Positions 47,345 through 60,420 are shown, counted from the first letter of the stretch. The stretch: DNA of 64,000 nt from Nannobrachium achirus (GCA_963921795.1 OY997641.1:72738772-72802771); one strand, 5' to 3'. The notes: generated from the sequence alone by a model not told the origin. Numbers and translations are program-made.

Positions 47345-47933
47345 ATGATGCGAAGGAGTGTAATGACGAAGCGAGTTCGGGGGAGTGTTCTGGAGGTTGC
47401 GTGCGCTCACGTGGTCGGGACCTGCGCGTCCCGCCCCCTATACAATATATAGGTAGACCTGCCTGTAGGTAAGGTATTGTTAGGCAAGCTACTGCCCCGC
47501 CACCACCCCAGCTCCACCGTAGGTTCTGTGTTAGACCCCGCGGGGGGTCTCGGGTCATTGCCTGCAGAGATATGTTAAGCCCACGACGTACACAGCCATA
47601 CATGTACTTCGCCGTACATGGTACACGTGTGATCGTGGGCCTGCAGGAAATGACCCGAATACAGAATCCATCGCCAAAGTTATGCTCCTGCCTAAGTTGC
47701 CATAGATGCTGTTCTTATTCCTAGGCTGTTGGTATGCTGCGGCCTTAGTATAGTATCACAGTATACATGTCATGCATTTGTCGCTCTCCTGCTGCCGTTA
47801 GTATGCCTAGTGTTTGCTGCTGCCTTTATGTATCGTGCTGCTGCCTTCATATCTTGCTGATGTTTATATGCTATGTTGCTGCTGCCATTCTTGTCAATAA
47901 AGTATAATCTAACCTAAAGAACGCTCCCCTGAA
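47345..47933 (+). mobile_element. 589-bp deletion derivative of the 7.4-kb element
   Basis: It has the same 31-bp leader and left end (47345-47483) and the same right end with stem-loop (47550-47659) and AATAAA (47896-47901). These are joined by ~60 bp of new sequence containing CTGCCCCGCCACCACCCC. It lies head-to-tail against the large element with no spacer. Confidence 0.8.
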
Positions 47934-48905
47934 CTTCTATTTATTTATAAACATTAAAAAAAAAAGCAATGCACCAAATATAACAACACGCTCGGATCGC
48001 TCGGTGCAAGCGAGAAAAACGTGCATGAAGGAGGTTTTTGGTCGGCCACTTACTATTTTGCAGGCTGCAGGCTGATTTCCACCGTTCATTTGCATGGCGC
48101 CAGACGGGGTAAACCGCGAGAAAAAACAGCGCCCGAAAGTACATTACGTCCTCATTGCACGCACAGGGATCTAATCACATGTAATCCACTCATTCCGAAG
48201 CCTTGATTTCGTCTTTCGTCTGATCGAAAAAGACGAGGAGATGGGTTGGCCAAGCGGCAGCTTACACAATGCAATGTCACGTAATGGAAGCCCTTGCATG
48301 CCAGTTGCTAAGTTACAGATGACGTCATCGCGTCACTGACGCTTTACCGCTTGAGATGGTTACCTGCTTGTAGCCATGATTTTTTCTCTTCAATGTCCCT
48401 TGATGCCATGGTCTCCATAGACTTCCATGTAATTTATAGTGCACGGATCGTGCACGCCCATGCCTAGATGATGCACCACGTGTGTGCCCACTGTTCACAG
48501 CTTTCAAACAAAAAAATCCGCTTGGAAATCCGTTCAGGCATTCATGATTCATCAGCCATTATGTTTTCTTCAGATGTAAACAAACATGGCTGCCATGTTT
48601 GAAAGAATGGGTTGGTATGGGGGTTAAACATGCAATTTCGCGATCATGCCTAACACATTTCTGGAGGTCCAAAAAACATTTTTGGAAAAAAGATTTTTTT
48701 TTCTTCAAAAACGGCCCAAACTCGGGAAACTCAGGGTTGGCACCATATGTGTTAAAGAGACAGAGCATGGCCGGCGACTGTTTTTTTTAATTTATTTTTT
48801 ATTATAATTAATTTCATTTTTAATGACCTAGAACGGGAAAAGACGGGCGGCTGATTGCGTGGACCGGACAAGTACGGGCAAGTACGGCCGGCTTGGAAAG
48901 GGCAA
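47934..48905. other. Spacer within the copy B insertion, no gene recognised
   Basis: Sequence without recognised features; frames of 60-75 codons only. The segment from about 48900 (GGCAAATGTCTACTTTGTC) resumes copy B sequence. Confidence 0.45.
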
Positions 48906-50439
48906 ATGTCTACTTTGTCTTTTGGGTCTTGAGCTACAAAGGTTGGAACAGCTGTTATAGGCTATTATATTCATCAAAATAGCATAAAAATTACACCAAA
49001 ATTGTCATGAAGATTCATTTCATATTATGCACAGCAGTATAGTCTCACCAGAGAAACGGATGCGTTTAGTAACAATGCAAAGAAGTTTAGGGGTTTAGGA
49101 TTTAGCATGGACGAAAATGGGGCCCTTGGTCTCAAAATATAATTGATTGTGGACTCCGATGCAACTTATCAGTGTTAAGATTCTTTTCTCCAATTTTACA
49201 TTACATAATTTTGTTCATGTGAAGATTATATAAAAATGACAAATGACAAATCGTTTATATAGCTGTAGATCAGCTAGCCCAGCTTTTTGAACTATTTAAA
49301 AAATCTCAGGTGTAAACAGGATCATGTGGGGGTTTCAGGAGATAGCCATTGCCATTGCCATTCTCAGCTGGAAGGAATGAGTGAGTGAACGCAGTATGAC
49401 GTCAGGCCCCGCCAGGCTAGGAGGGAGGGGGGATAGGGGATGTTTTTTTTGTTTTGTTTTTTTCACTCATAATAATGTACATTGTAATCTACATGTGAGC
49501 CTCTGGGCTACTTCTATTTGAAAATGTAATAAAAATATTTGAAGAGAAAGATTATACTAAGATCTCAATGGCAATTATTTTTGCCACTTCTAGTTTTTCC
49601 CCTGAAATGGCACCTCTCTCTGGTTCTGATTTAAACAATTTGCTTCTCAAAATAAATGGCAATTTAAAACTTGACTGAATTAAAGAATTCATTGTTTCCG
49701 TTAATCAATTCAAAATTAATGTAAAAATATCAACAAAACATGTTGATATACATTTTGAATGGATGCTGTAATTATATTGTCTGTTACAGAGGATTAAATT
49801 ACTAAACAGTTTTTTCTTTGAAATTATATTTTAAGTCTGTTTAAAAAGGATGTACTTTACCATTCACTTAGTCAGGGGACTTGATTACTTCATAGACATC
49901 TGTGTTGCCTAAAGGTAAATAAGCATTCATTTGGTGCTTATAAATGTTATTTCAATTTAATTTATTCCATTAATTCATATTAAAAATAACCAGATGTCAG
50001 AAATGTTCTTGACCGATGTGATTAGTTTAAAGACCGACCATGCAGTAGTGGGCAGTACACATGATCAGTAACTCCACTTTGATTGGTCCTCTGGTCTGCA
50101 GCTGAGCCCTGATTGGTGTCCTCATACTCAATGGGCCTGTTATTGAAATAAAATAAACATTTATCAGAAATGGCGTAATCAAGATGTAATCTACTGCTGT
50201 CATGCATGTTGATGAATAGACAGAGTATTGTACTTACGTGATATAATCTGGATCTGTGAATTAAAAACAATATGTTATACATATTATTTGAATCAAATAA
50301 AAACATTTAATATAAGTTATTTGTCAGTATGTTTTCTTCATGTTAAAGCAATCGGACACTTTGGCAGAGGAATGTTTTGGTTGTTTAACTACCTTGTCAT
50401 GGAGAAACTAGTCCAATTAGGGAGATTGCTGCATCACAC

Positions 50440-50816
50440 TAGCCTCGCGTAGCCAGGCTTACTCATCTGCGAAGAGAAAAGCCTGGTGACAATAGAAGGC
50501 AGAAGACGTGAAGAGGCGGGGGCTGAATTTTCCCGGAAGCTGTATTTTTGTCACAGTGCGGTGTTCCTGCAAACGTATTCCCTGCACGAAAAAAGCTGGT
50601 CTACGTCTCCTGCTCCGTCGGTTACGCTCGCAATAAACAATATACAAACAAAAACATTGATTCAAGCAATGTTACACCTATTCAGAGTGAGTTAAGAGCT
50701 ACAATCTATTTTATTTTTTTCGCTGGGGAATGTAAACAGACCCGCATCGCATGACGTAACTTCCGTTAACCGCAGCACTTCCGTCACACACTTCAAGCGC
50801 TATTGTCAACAGGGTG
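50440..50816. mobile_element. 377-bp insertion with 9-bp duplication
   Basis: GCATCACAC is present on both sides (50431-50439 and 50817-50825). Copy A at about 12750 has the single-copy site. The insert begins TAGCCTCGCGTAGCCAGG and has an inner inverted pair GCCAGGCTT/AAGCCTGG, but no clear terminal repeats. The class is unknown; Mutator-like elements make 9-bp duplications. Confidence 0.75.
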
Positions 50817-51298
50817 GCATCACACAGGTGATTAGAAATGAACTAGCCTGGGAACGATGCAAATTGGCCAATTGGGAGCGATGCAAATAAGGAATGCATG
50901 TCCTGCTGTTATGCAATACCCGTTATACCCATTGGGTGGTTCTGGGAAGTCTTTGTGCAATCACAAACATCTGGGGGGTAGCTAGTCTTCATACCCAATC
51001 CAATGACACCTAGTACTTTCAAAAACAAATAAGAAATACATTTGAGCTGATCAGATTATGTTTCATTGACATCAGCAAAAATCTTGGGCTGCCAGCATTA
51101 ACAGCCAATAGCCACTTTTCCTTGGTAAATTCTAGTCTGCAAGAGCTTATGATTTTGGTGTTCTGTGTTCAGATAACCGAGGCTGTTCCAATGGAGAACG
51201 TAGCTGTGCCTTGTATCTTGCATTGCTGGATTCAGCATTCAAATGCCTTTCCAATTTGTATTTTAGCCTTTCATAGGAACAGGGGGGTTTGTTTTTCA

Positions 51299-51349
<51 letters not shown>

Positions 51350-51742
51350 GCAAAATACAAATATTAATATAAATAATTCAACGTTAAGACAACACGGTTC
51401 GAGAGTGGTGTCTTCGGACGCAATGGCACCTTCCTGGTTTACGTAGGACTAAGGGAACCAGAGAAAGGCAATGGGGAAGTTCTCAAAGAAATATTACAGC
51501 AAATGTGCTGGGGAATTTGTTGGTTGAAAAACTGAAACTAAAATAATCATAAATAAAATCTAAATATGGGCCTAAAAATTAACGGACAGTTTCCTTGTAC
51601 TCAGGGGAGTAAGGTGCACCCAGCTGTGCAGTGAATTTGAATGATAATATTGATGAATATATTCAATATATTAATATATTAAAAATAAGATGTTTGTGAA
51701 AAAGTGAAAAAATGTGAATAAGGGCGCTGCGACATTGAGGAA

Positions 51743-52899
51743 GTGACGGCTCCCACTAAGCAATTTGGGGGTTAAAACGCGTTCAAATGATGTCTTCGCC
51801 GTAACCGGACGTCTAGCTAGATCCGGTCTGTGACGAGTTTAAATTTTAAAGTTTTTTCAACGGCTATACATAGACTAGACATTGTATCACCGTCATTTAA
51901 ACGGCTACATTTTGCCGTTTGCGGCCGCCGACAGTAGTGAAAATGATGGCAGCCAGCAGGGTTTAAAATCACTATTCCTTGGTTCTGAGAGCCGTATGCT
52001 ACCTGAACCACCACAGCTGATCGTATTTGTAATGCATCCTTGCACTGTTATTATTTGACACAGGGAGTCGACGGGGTTCAAACTCAGGAACTTATGTCGA
52101 TGAAACCTGTGCGCTACCGCTGGACCACGGCAACAGCTTATAACTTACAAGTGTTCCAGCAGCTATTAGTAGTTGACATATCGCCTCCCGCTGTTTGTTT
52201 TAGGTCGGTGCATTTTGTTTGACAACACAAACTAACTTTATATTGATGGATAGCTATAAAACGATTTTATTTAATCATTATCGTATGGTGGGGGTGGGGA
52301 TGTGGCCGGGGAGACATGCAGTCTTGTGTGTTTGTGTCTGTTGGTGTCAGAATGAATTATGTAACTTAATAGTCTGCTATAACAGAGAGCTCTTGTGGGT
52401 CATTATCTGAGTTTATTTTTTTAAGTTTAGGCGACTGTCGAGTGCCGAGGCATTTAGTGCGGCGTTATTTAACACCCCTTGTAAAAGGACTAATAGACGT
52501 CTGACAGACGTTAATTAGCCAGGAAACTGCTCATGTGGATCCAAACTACAACTACGAGGTAGAACCGGGAGATCTAATCATTTCAAACTATACTGTTAGC
52601 ATCCGATAATGAACAACTTGATAAAAATGTATTTAAAAAAAGATGGTCTAACACACGTTTGTCCTAAACGGTGATAACTAAACTAGACTATATAGTGAAA
52701 TTGGCTCTTAAAATTACTTTAGTCCAATATTTGAAAACCAGGTGTGCATATTAAAGCTGTTTTTTTAATCAACAAGTATGGAATAATGGATTAAATGTAA
52801 TCAGCTACAATCGGTCTATAGACAGACTGACGATAGACGGTTCAAATGAGGGCTAACCATAAACCATAGGTCTAAATGACGGCTAGTGTTTACTGGGCT
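51743..52899. mobile_element. 1.16-kb insertion absent from copy A
   Basis: Copy A joins GACGTTGAGGAA directly to AAGACGTCCTC at about 13850. The insert starts GTGACGGCTCCCACTAAGC and ends with related inverted motifs (ATGACGGCTAGTGTTTACTG), so it is probably a DNA element with degenerate ends. It contains a tRNA-like segment. Confidence 0.6.
52063..52131 (-). other. tRNA-like segment (pol III box A/B)
   Basis: On the minus strand GCCGTGGTCCAGCGGTAGCG resembles a tRNA 5' half with box A, and GAGTTTGAACCCCGTCGACT resembles box B and the T arm. The acceptor stem does not close, so this is a SINE head or tRNA relic and not a functional tRNA. Confidence 0.4.
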
Positions 52900-53279
52900 A
52901 AGACGTCCTCGGAATTCCGAACGCAATGGTGCGCCATTCAAGGACGCCGGACGCACCATTCGGCCGGTATCGCACATTCCCCACCGAAAAAAATGAAAGA
53001 ATAGCATTTATGCTGAATTTTTAATAACTTCCCGGAAAAAAATCTTCCAAAAATGTTATTTGCATTACGATTGCGTCATCGAAATACATATATAACTCGT
53101 TTGATTCACTTCGGGAAGTTTGGGGCGTGACAACTGTTATGTTTGTTATTACTACTCATACATATGTTGTTTTGCATATTAGTGTAGGCTATAGCCTATT
53201 GTCTTTTGTCATTGAAAGTCTCGATGAACTGAATACAAAGGAATGCAATGGAAATGAGCCCTGGCTTTTTATTTTTATT

Positions 53280-54415
53280 AAGTGTGCCTGCCATGCAATG
53301 GCAAAACACTTATTGTAATCCGCCATACTTAATTAATTAATTAAGTTCCTTGCAAATTTGGTGTGCTAATAACTGCCGCACAATTTACGCCACCGCCGCA
53401 ATATATACATCAAAACGTGCGGCTCGGCCGGGAATGGTGTGCTATTACTTTTCTAAGAGAAAAGTTGTATCGTTTAATTGATATTAATTTATTAGTGAAT
53501 TAATTTTACCCATTGACTTATAATGGGAATCGCAAAAACTCACATTCAATATTTTTTTTCTCGCAAACCATAGGGGCTACAGTTTCAAAACTTGGAGAGG
53601 AGATTTATAATGATATCAAGGATTAAATAAAAAATAATTTCGTCAGTTGGCCTCATGGTGGCGCTATAACAGTCCACTTTACCTTTCGTCCTGTAACTCT
53701 TGAACCGTGGGTCGGAAAATTAAAATTCCTTTTTCCCTGGATTCCTTGGGTCATGACGCATCTCCTCATATAGGCCACGCCCATTTACGTCAGGATAGAT
53801 TTTCCGCCATTTTGAATTTTCTTCAAAACACACTTTTTGCTCCTATTCCTACATATTTTCTCCAAATGTCACAAAAATCGATACACACGATCTATGGACT
53901 CATGCGATAAACATATTTAAACGATATTTTGATAGTCCATACCGTTCTTACGTAACAGGGTTCCAAAGTTAGCGGGAGGAGCCCGTTTTGTAAGAAGTAG
54001 CCATAAATCACAAACGAAACATCCAGTCAACACCACATTTTAACCACAAGTGGGGGGCGCTATACTGAACATATACCCAAAAGCATTTCCACTTCGACCC
54101 ATAGGGGGCACCACAAACGCGCAAAACGTAACCGTTTCATGCCAAAACGTGTTTTTCAGGGGGAACGACCCTCTCAAAACGAAACACAAACGATCTCGGG
54201 AGCGACGGGACAACGTAATCGCCTTGCGGAACTTGTGGGAGGAGCCTATTTCTTAAAAACAAGAAACCATATTGCTAATGCTAACACATGCTAATGCTAA
54301 CAAATGCTAATGCTAACAAAGATGCTAATGTTAACACATACAAGGTTGCACACACTTAGCGAGCTGCAGGCACACTTAAAATTTCTTAGAAATTTTCTTT
54401 TCTAGTTTTATTATT
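53280..54415 (+). mobile_element. Helentron-like element, copy 3 (opposite orientation)
   Basis: Starts AAGTGTGCCTGC. It has the inset GCAGGCACACTT at about 54366, the hairpin AAAATTTCTTAGAAATTTT and the end CTAG|T. It lacks the GAGAAAA array and has instead paralog sequence with AAAACACACTTTTTGCTCC. TTTTATT occurs at both flanks, but the empty site in copy A is a T run, so the duplication is ambiguous. Confidence 0.6.
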
Positions 54416-54436
54416 TTTTTACAATGTCGTCAATTA

Positions 54437-55089
54437 GCGCCGAGCGAGCCAGATTTCAATATGAATCTGCGCTTATAACGCCAGGAAATAGCTATATTGA
54501 ATCCCCAAAATCACATTACATAAACAGGTACACGTGCCTGCGGATGCCACAAGATGACCACTAGAGTGAGCCATAGCTCATAGACTTTCCATGGTCCCAT
54601 GTTAAGTCAGAATAAAAAACAAGGTTCATGACATAACAGGATGGTACAATGACATGCTCTCCATTGACATTCAATGGACAGGCCGCGGGCCGCCATTTGA
54701 GCTCAATACTGCTCAATTCGTGCTTGATCGTCTCAAACCACCATTGGTATGGGCATCGGAATGTATATAGATGCCACACAGAAAGTTTCCGAATCAAAAT
54801 CCGACCTAGTGAAGCTACGTGAGGGTCGGATGGTTTGCATTGAGCCTAGCGGCTAACAGAGGCCTACGTAAACAGGAAGCTATGGCTTAAAGGTGACGTC
54901 ATAATCGTATCCTTTTTTTTCACGGTTTTCATCTGTATGCTAGTCGAAGGTAAGCTAACCGTTCCGCTCCGTCTATCAACCCAAATTAAAAGCTTAAACA
55001 ATGCTTTTATATAAAAGTCGCTCCGAGTCGCTCGGCACTAAACGCCATCATTAGTTAGTCGCCCCGAAAGTCGCTCGGCGCTAAGTGAG
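54437..55089. mobile_element. 653-bp MITE with TTA duplication
   Basis: GCGCCGAGCGAGCC at the left and GTCGCTCGGCGCTAAGTGAG at the right are inverted. TTA flanks (54434-54436 and 55090-55092). Copy A at about 14272 reads TCAATTAAATG without the insertion. A 3-bp TTA target suggests a PIF/Harbinger-type MITE. Confidence 0.7.
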
Positions 55090-55350
55090 TTAAATGAGGT
55101 CCCCTCACATCTGTGGGCAAATTACATCCTGCACATAATTCCACATCAAACTCTGCTCCGAGTCTAATGATCATTACATCCTGATGTGAAAGAAAATGTG
55201 TCAAAAGAATAAAACATGACGGTTGTTATGCAGTTCTTTCTTTTTCTTTTTACCCCTTGTTCTCCCCAATGTAGTAGTTATGCCAAATGATTCTTCCCCA
55301 CACTCATTTCTCTCTTTTCACTGCTGTTGTATCCTACTGACTCACTAGTG

Positions 55351-55685
55351 CAGGGGTTTTCAAAGTGGGTGACGGGGCACCCTGGGGTGCCGCGACAGCA
55401 GTCCAGGGGTGCAAGATCATTTGATGATATTTGGAATTTACTCCAATTATTACTTAATTAACAATATATATTTAGTATAATTTTAAACTTGAAGTACAGA
55501 GCAATTTTCAGTCAGTTCAAAGTCTTAACCAAAATGGCTATTAGGCCTATCTCGCAACATAATCACTAAAATATGCTATAAACATAAGGTGCTGGGAGTG
55601 AAAATTATGAATATAATGTAGGGGTGCCTCGGATGAAAAGAATATTTATAGGGGTGCCCTGAGCCAAAAAGTTTGGGAATCCCTG
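55351..55685. mobile_element. hAT MITE, copy B
   Basis: Counterpart of 14531-14869 with the same CACTAGTG duplication (55343-55350 and 55686-55693). Confidence 0.85.
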
Positions 55686-55783
55686 CACTAGTGAATCAGT
55701 CTGTCAGTCATTCAGTGACAGTTACACATCTCCTCCACCAGGGGGCGAAAGGTATTAAAGCAACAGTGCCTGGATCCATTATT

Positions 55784-55830
55784 GCGCATGCGCTAAACAC
55801 GTTGATCCGGAAGCCGGATCTTCCGGAAGT
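55784..55830 (+). promoter_or_regulatory. NRF-1 / ETS-type promoter, copy B
   Basis: GCGCATGCGC (55784-55793) and the CCGGAAG pair are unchanged relative to copy A, although the exon below is frameshifted. Confidence 0.55.
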
Positions 55831-56172
55831 AGAATGTTTCTGGCGTGGCGTTTCCACAACAAAGGAACCGTTGGTGTTTCATGGTGGTTTTGGGACGCGA
55901 CCAACAAACCTAAGCATAAAGGTGGTTGCCGGGGGGCAAGGAGCTCCGCTGTGTTCACTTGGAACTTGCGGAGGTGCTGAAAGTCGGGGGGACGAAGATG
56001 TATTATAACTCGGACGGACTTTGCAACGCTCCACACGGAGACTCGCTTTAGCTCGGTGGCGGTGTCTCACGTGGATCAAGTCCGTTTGAGTGTTGGTGTT
56101 TAGTTTCATGGTGGTTGGGACACAGCGCGTGGTGAAAAGCTTCTCATATTAAAAGGAGTTAAAACGCTTCAA

Positions 56173-56351
56173 ATGGAGTCTGTACGGCTGAAGATAAATG
56201 AACACATGACGTCGGTGGGAGAGGAGATATTGAGTGTTTTGGAAAAGCAACAAAGTGTTGATGTTTGTCGTGTGAAGCGCAGAGGTCATGTGCAACCTCT
56301 TCCAGAGAGACATGGAGACACTACACAACACCACCCAGCTACACACTGCAG
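56173..56351 (+). pseudogene. Frameshifted copy of zinc-finger exon 1
   Basis: It starts MESVRLKINEHMTSVGEEIL as in copy A. It then lacks the 41 bp equivalent to 15504-15544, which shifts the frame after CRVK and removes VLERLRAAAEV. The donor CTGCAG|GTATGT is kept. A downstream in-frame ATG (about 56288, MCNLFQRDMETLHN) could rescue a short N-terminus. The matching exon 2 and finger exon are not in the window. Confidence 0.7.
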
Positions 56352-57589
56352 GTATGTCTGTTACACACACAACACCACACTACACACACTGCAGGTTTGT
56401 CTGTTACACATCCATCACCCAACTACACACTGCAGTGTCTGTTAGTCTAGAGGATAATGACCATATTTTAGGTGAATCGTTCACTTTTTCATAAAAGCGT
56501 GAAATGTGGTACACATGTACAGTTTGCGAGTATTCCTACCGTAGGAGACGGGGTTGCATAAATTAGAAGGCACGGCTTGTGATTGGCTGGAGCGGAGGTC
56601 TGGAGTGCTCAGCTGTGGTCACTTGGACTGCGCGGGCGTTTATCGTGCGCTTGCCCAGGCTTTACGGCCTGGGCATAAATATAACGATTGCCTGCGGCGC
56701 TTGGGCGCGAAGAGCAGGACCAAGGTCCGCTGGCCTTCGCGCCGCTTGCAATGTCGTGGACAATAACTGTGACATATCTAACCATAAAACGAGCGCTCCT
56801 TCAAACACCGTCTCCTACGTTTGGAACAATAGCGTACAGTTTAGGGCCCTGAACATTTTCAGATATGGAGCCAAACCCAAAAACGCTCCCTGGTGGCCAT
56901 GGCGTCCATTTTAATTTCTGCCATTACCAATTATTGTATTTTGCATCATAACCCCTGAACCAAGCATGATAATACAGAATATGTGATGTCTACGCCTATG
57001 TTTTGATGGTCAAGGATTCCATTGATATCATGTACAACATCATATAATGTTCAGGTGAATAGTTAAGTCAGTTCAGTGATGTTGTGAGGTAGTCCCGTGG
57101 TTTTGTCCAATTCTTTTTCACTTTTTCCTAAAAGTATGAAACTTTGTACACTTTAACAGTTTAGGGCACTGAATATTTTCAGATATGGAGCCATCGCAAA
57201 AACTCCCCCTGGTGGCCATGGCGGCCATTTTAATTTCCACCATTGCCAATTACTGTATTTTGCATCATAACTCCTGAACCACGCATGATAATACAGAATA
57301 TGTGATATCTACACCTATGTTGTGATGGTCAAGGATTTCATTGATATCATGTACATCATAAACTGCTCATAGTTAATGGTCAATTCAGTGATGTTGTGAG
57401 GTAGTCCCGTGGTTTCTTCCAATTTATTTCCACTTTTTCAGAAAAGCATGAAACTTGGTACACTTGTACAGTTTGGGACCCTGAATACTGTCAGATATGG
57501 AGCCATCGCAGTGGTGGCCATGGCGGCCATTCTAATATCCACCATGGCGGCCATTTTAATATCCGCCATAACCAAATAATGGGGGCATG

Positions 57590-57775
57590 GTACTCTGTAG
57601 TGCTGTCGCCTCACAGCTAGAACGTCCTGGGTTTGATTCCCGCTGGGGGTCGCTGTGGGCTCCCAGTCATCAGCACCCACACCCTAGGTGGGGTTGGCAA
57701 AAGGGCCTTTCTGTGTGCAGTTTGCATGTTCTACCCGTGTCTCCTAGGATTGATACCTCACAAAAAAACATGCAT
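57590..57775 (+). repeat. SINE-like segment with pol III-type box
   Basis: GTAGTGCTGTCGCCTCACAG and GTCCTGGGTTTGATTCCC are the familiar tRNA-like head of a very common teleost repeat. GGCCTTTCTGTGTGCAGTTTG follows, a block also found at 20375, 20828, 23780 and 30690. Confidence 0.55.
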
Positions 57776-58379
57776 TAATCCTGGTCTCTATAATGCCTCC
57801 CACTGATGGAGGGGAAAGGAACTGGTTGGAATAACCTGTTCCTTCCACACGCTACGTCCAACCGGGGAAGTTCCTCCCTGTCAGGTGATAAGAAGTGGCA
57901 TGTTCACTCCTCATGCACTGAAGGAAACATGAGCTCAGTTCAGGGCTCTCCCCAGGTTGGCAGAGGGAGAGCAGAGCCCAGGATTACAGCTTACGCAATT
58001 GGCACTGGATGAAAAAATGGGTTACAAAAATCGTGGGATAACAAATTTGAAAATATAACCAAATAATTTATTTTGCGTCTAATTTCCAAAAACATAAATG
58101 ATAATACCGAATATGTGATGTCTACACCTATGTTTTGATGGTCAAGTATTCCATTGATAACATGTACAACATCATCGACTGTTCAGGTGAATGGTTAATC
58201 ATTAGTCAATTCAGTGATATAGTGAGGATTGCAATGAAATAGATGAGATTATACAGAATTAATATAAAGCATATGTCATGCAACTAACTGGGGCCTGATT
58301 TACTGTTGGTGTCCACAATAAGTATTTATTTTTGGTTGACTCATCTCAGTGATTCTTTTGTGAAGATCTGTCATCTGCT

Positions 58380-59175
58380 GAACCCCTTCATGAAGCAAGT
58401 ACCTTGATGGTCATGTCCGAATTGATGGTCATGACCGAATCCTGGCAAAGATTTAGTGCAGGTGATATGGTTGCATTAGTGGCAAAATATCATGCACGTT
58501 GCTTAGCAGGATACTACAACAAAGCTGCCAAACTGCACAAAAAATACATGTTACCAATGACATGGTATGTCACAGCATAGCTTTGCTGAGCTGGTTTACT
58601 ATATTGAGAATGTCTGTGCAAATGAAGAAATGAAGTCTGTCTTTATTAAACTGTACTCCTGCTGCCTAGATCAACTGCGCCAGGAACAGACATCAAGGGT
58701 TAACTCCACAAAGAATAGGGTTAGGGTTAGGGTCAGTGACTACCTGTATCCTGGAAAATCAACCAGCAGAACACATCTCAGGGCAGCCTTTCATGCCAAT
58801 AAGCTGCAACCGAAGGAACTCACCCCTGCCATCTCAGCTCTCCTTCCCCTAAAACCCTGATGACTCAAAATAAGTGGCCATGATTCATCATGCAATGAAT
58901 GTCATCAATCAAGCAGTACAGAGGGTACATCCAGGACAAATACAGTACCTGTTGTGACTATGGACCAAACTCTGCACAACTTAGCCAAACAAATATAGTG
59001 GAATTGGCCCCTTTCACATGAAGAAGATCATTTTGTGATTGTCTTAGGAGGACTGCATATTGAGCTCTCAAGATACTGGGGGACTGGCTAGAAGGTAATG
59101 GTTCGATGGAAGCCATTGTCCAAGCGAACATAGCCACCCAGGGAGTTGCAGAGTCCTTTCTGAAAGCTTAAACCA
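58380..59175 (+). pseudogene. Decayed TE-associated gene fragment
   Basis: Pieces in different frames read AGDMVALVAKYHARCLAGYY (about 58460-58520), then HSFAELVYYIENVCANEEMK (58570-58640), then LGGLHIE (about 59045-59065) and EGNGSMEAIVQANIATQGVA (about 59092-59150). From memory, this order (AGDMIA..AKYHA.CL / FAELV.YIE / GGLHIEM / IA..G.A.SFL) matches a multi-copy teleost protein family of unknown function. Frameshifts and stops show it is dead. It may be cargo of the 56443-59594 element. Confidence 0.55.
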
Positions 59176-60195
59176 AAATAAATACTTATTGTGGACACTA
59201 ATAAGTAACATAACAGTAGTGGGATTGCATGAAATATGCTTGAAATGTAATTCCGCACAATCTCATCTATTTCATTGCAATCCTCACTGAATTGACCATA
59301 AGCTATTCACCTGAACAGTTTGTGATGTTTTACATGATATCAATGAAATCCTTGACCATCAAAACATAGGTGTAGACATCACATATTCTGTATTATCATG
59401 TTTGGTTCAGGAGTTATGATGCAAAATACATTAATTGGTAATGGTGGAAATTAAAATGGCCGCCATGGCCACCAGGGGGCGCTTTTGCGATGGCTCCATA
59501 TCTGAAAATGTTCAGGGCCCCAAACTGTACAAGTGTACCAAATTTCACGCTTTTATGAAAATGTGAACGATTTTCGTCACTATCCTCCAGACTATGTTAC
59601 ACTTAAATGTACATTTCAAAGTGCTTATTCCATGGCCATAGATGTTGCAATTCTCTTCGGGTGGGTAAAGTAACCGTTTCGTCAGTAGTGTTCAATAAAA
59701 ATGCATTTTAATCTGAATGGTGGCCATTTTCGGCATATTTCCTCCATATGTTTCAACTGATTGATTGATTGAAGACTTTATTAGAAGTTTGCATAGGAAA
59801 AGGTACAGTTTCATGACGGTACAGTTCACCGGTACAAGGTCTACTAAAAGGAGATCCTAGAAAAGACTAAGCTTATTTCCACAGGGAACCATTTTAAGTA
59901 TCTCATATAACACTGAATGACAGACGAACTACGCAACCCTATCGGTTGGGGTTGTTTCGAGGTCCCAGTAGACAGAGGCTAACCTGCCGATGCGAGTGAA
60001 TGCTAACCTGCTCATGCAGGTGAATGCTAACCCAAAGCCTAAACCCTAACATTAAGCTTAAACCTAACCCCTACCCTTACCCTAACCAGCCTACTGGGAC
60101 CTCGAAACAATAGAAATAACAAGATTCTGCCTTTGGTTGGACAGGTGTACGGCACTCTGAAATGGCCACTCTTTATTGAAAGATACGGAAGATAA

Positions 60196-60420
60196 GGGCG
60201 GCAGTGGCTCAGGGGTAGAGAAACCGTCATTAGAACACAGAGGGTTCCCGAAGGATTCCCAGTTTGATCCCAGACTCCCTCAGAGTTGGTGTTGAAGAGT
60301 CCTTGAGCAAGAACCTCTGGTTGCTCCCGATGAGCAGGTTGGTGCCTTGAATGGGTGAATGTAAATCTATGTAAAGCGCTTTGGATAAAGTCGCTATATA
60401 AATGCACCATTTACCATTTA
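60196..60420 (+). repeat. tRNA-head/L2-tail SINE, copy B
   Basis: Counterpart of 18216-18440, with the same head and TAAAGCGCTTTGGATAAAG tail. Confidence 0.65.

Larger units (their letters stand above)
56443..59594. mobile_element. 3.15-kb DNA element inserted in copy B intron
   Basis: TAGTCTAGAGGATAATGAC and the inverted TAGTCTGGAGGATAGTGAC are the ends. TGT flanks both sides (56440-56442 and 59595-59597), though TA or TGTTA readings are also possible. Copy A has the uninterrupted GTCTGTTACACTTAAA near 15990. Inside are three direct copies of a ~310-bp unit (around 56855, 57175 and 57490, with TCAGATATGGAGCCA), one inverted copy at 59300-59560, a SINE-like segment and a decayed gene. Confidence 0.7.

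Noticed and set aside
52063..52131. A functional tRNA gene on the minus strand
   Set aside because: Box A and B are recognisable but the acceptor arms do not pair, so it is kept only as a tRNA-like segment.
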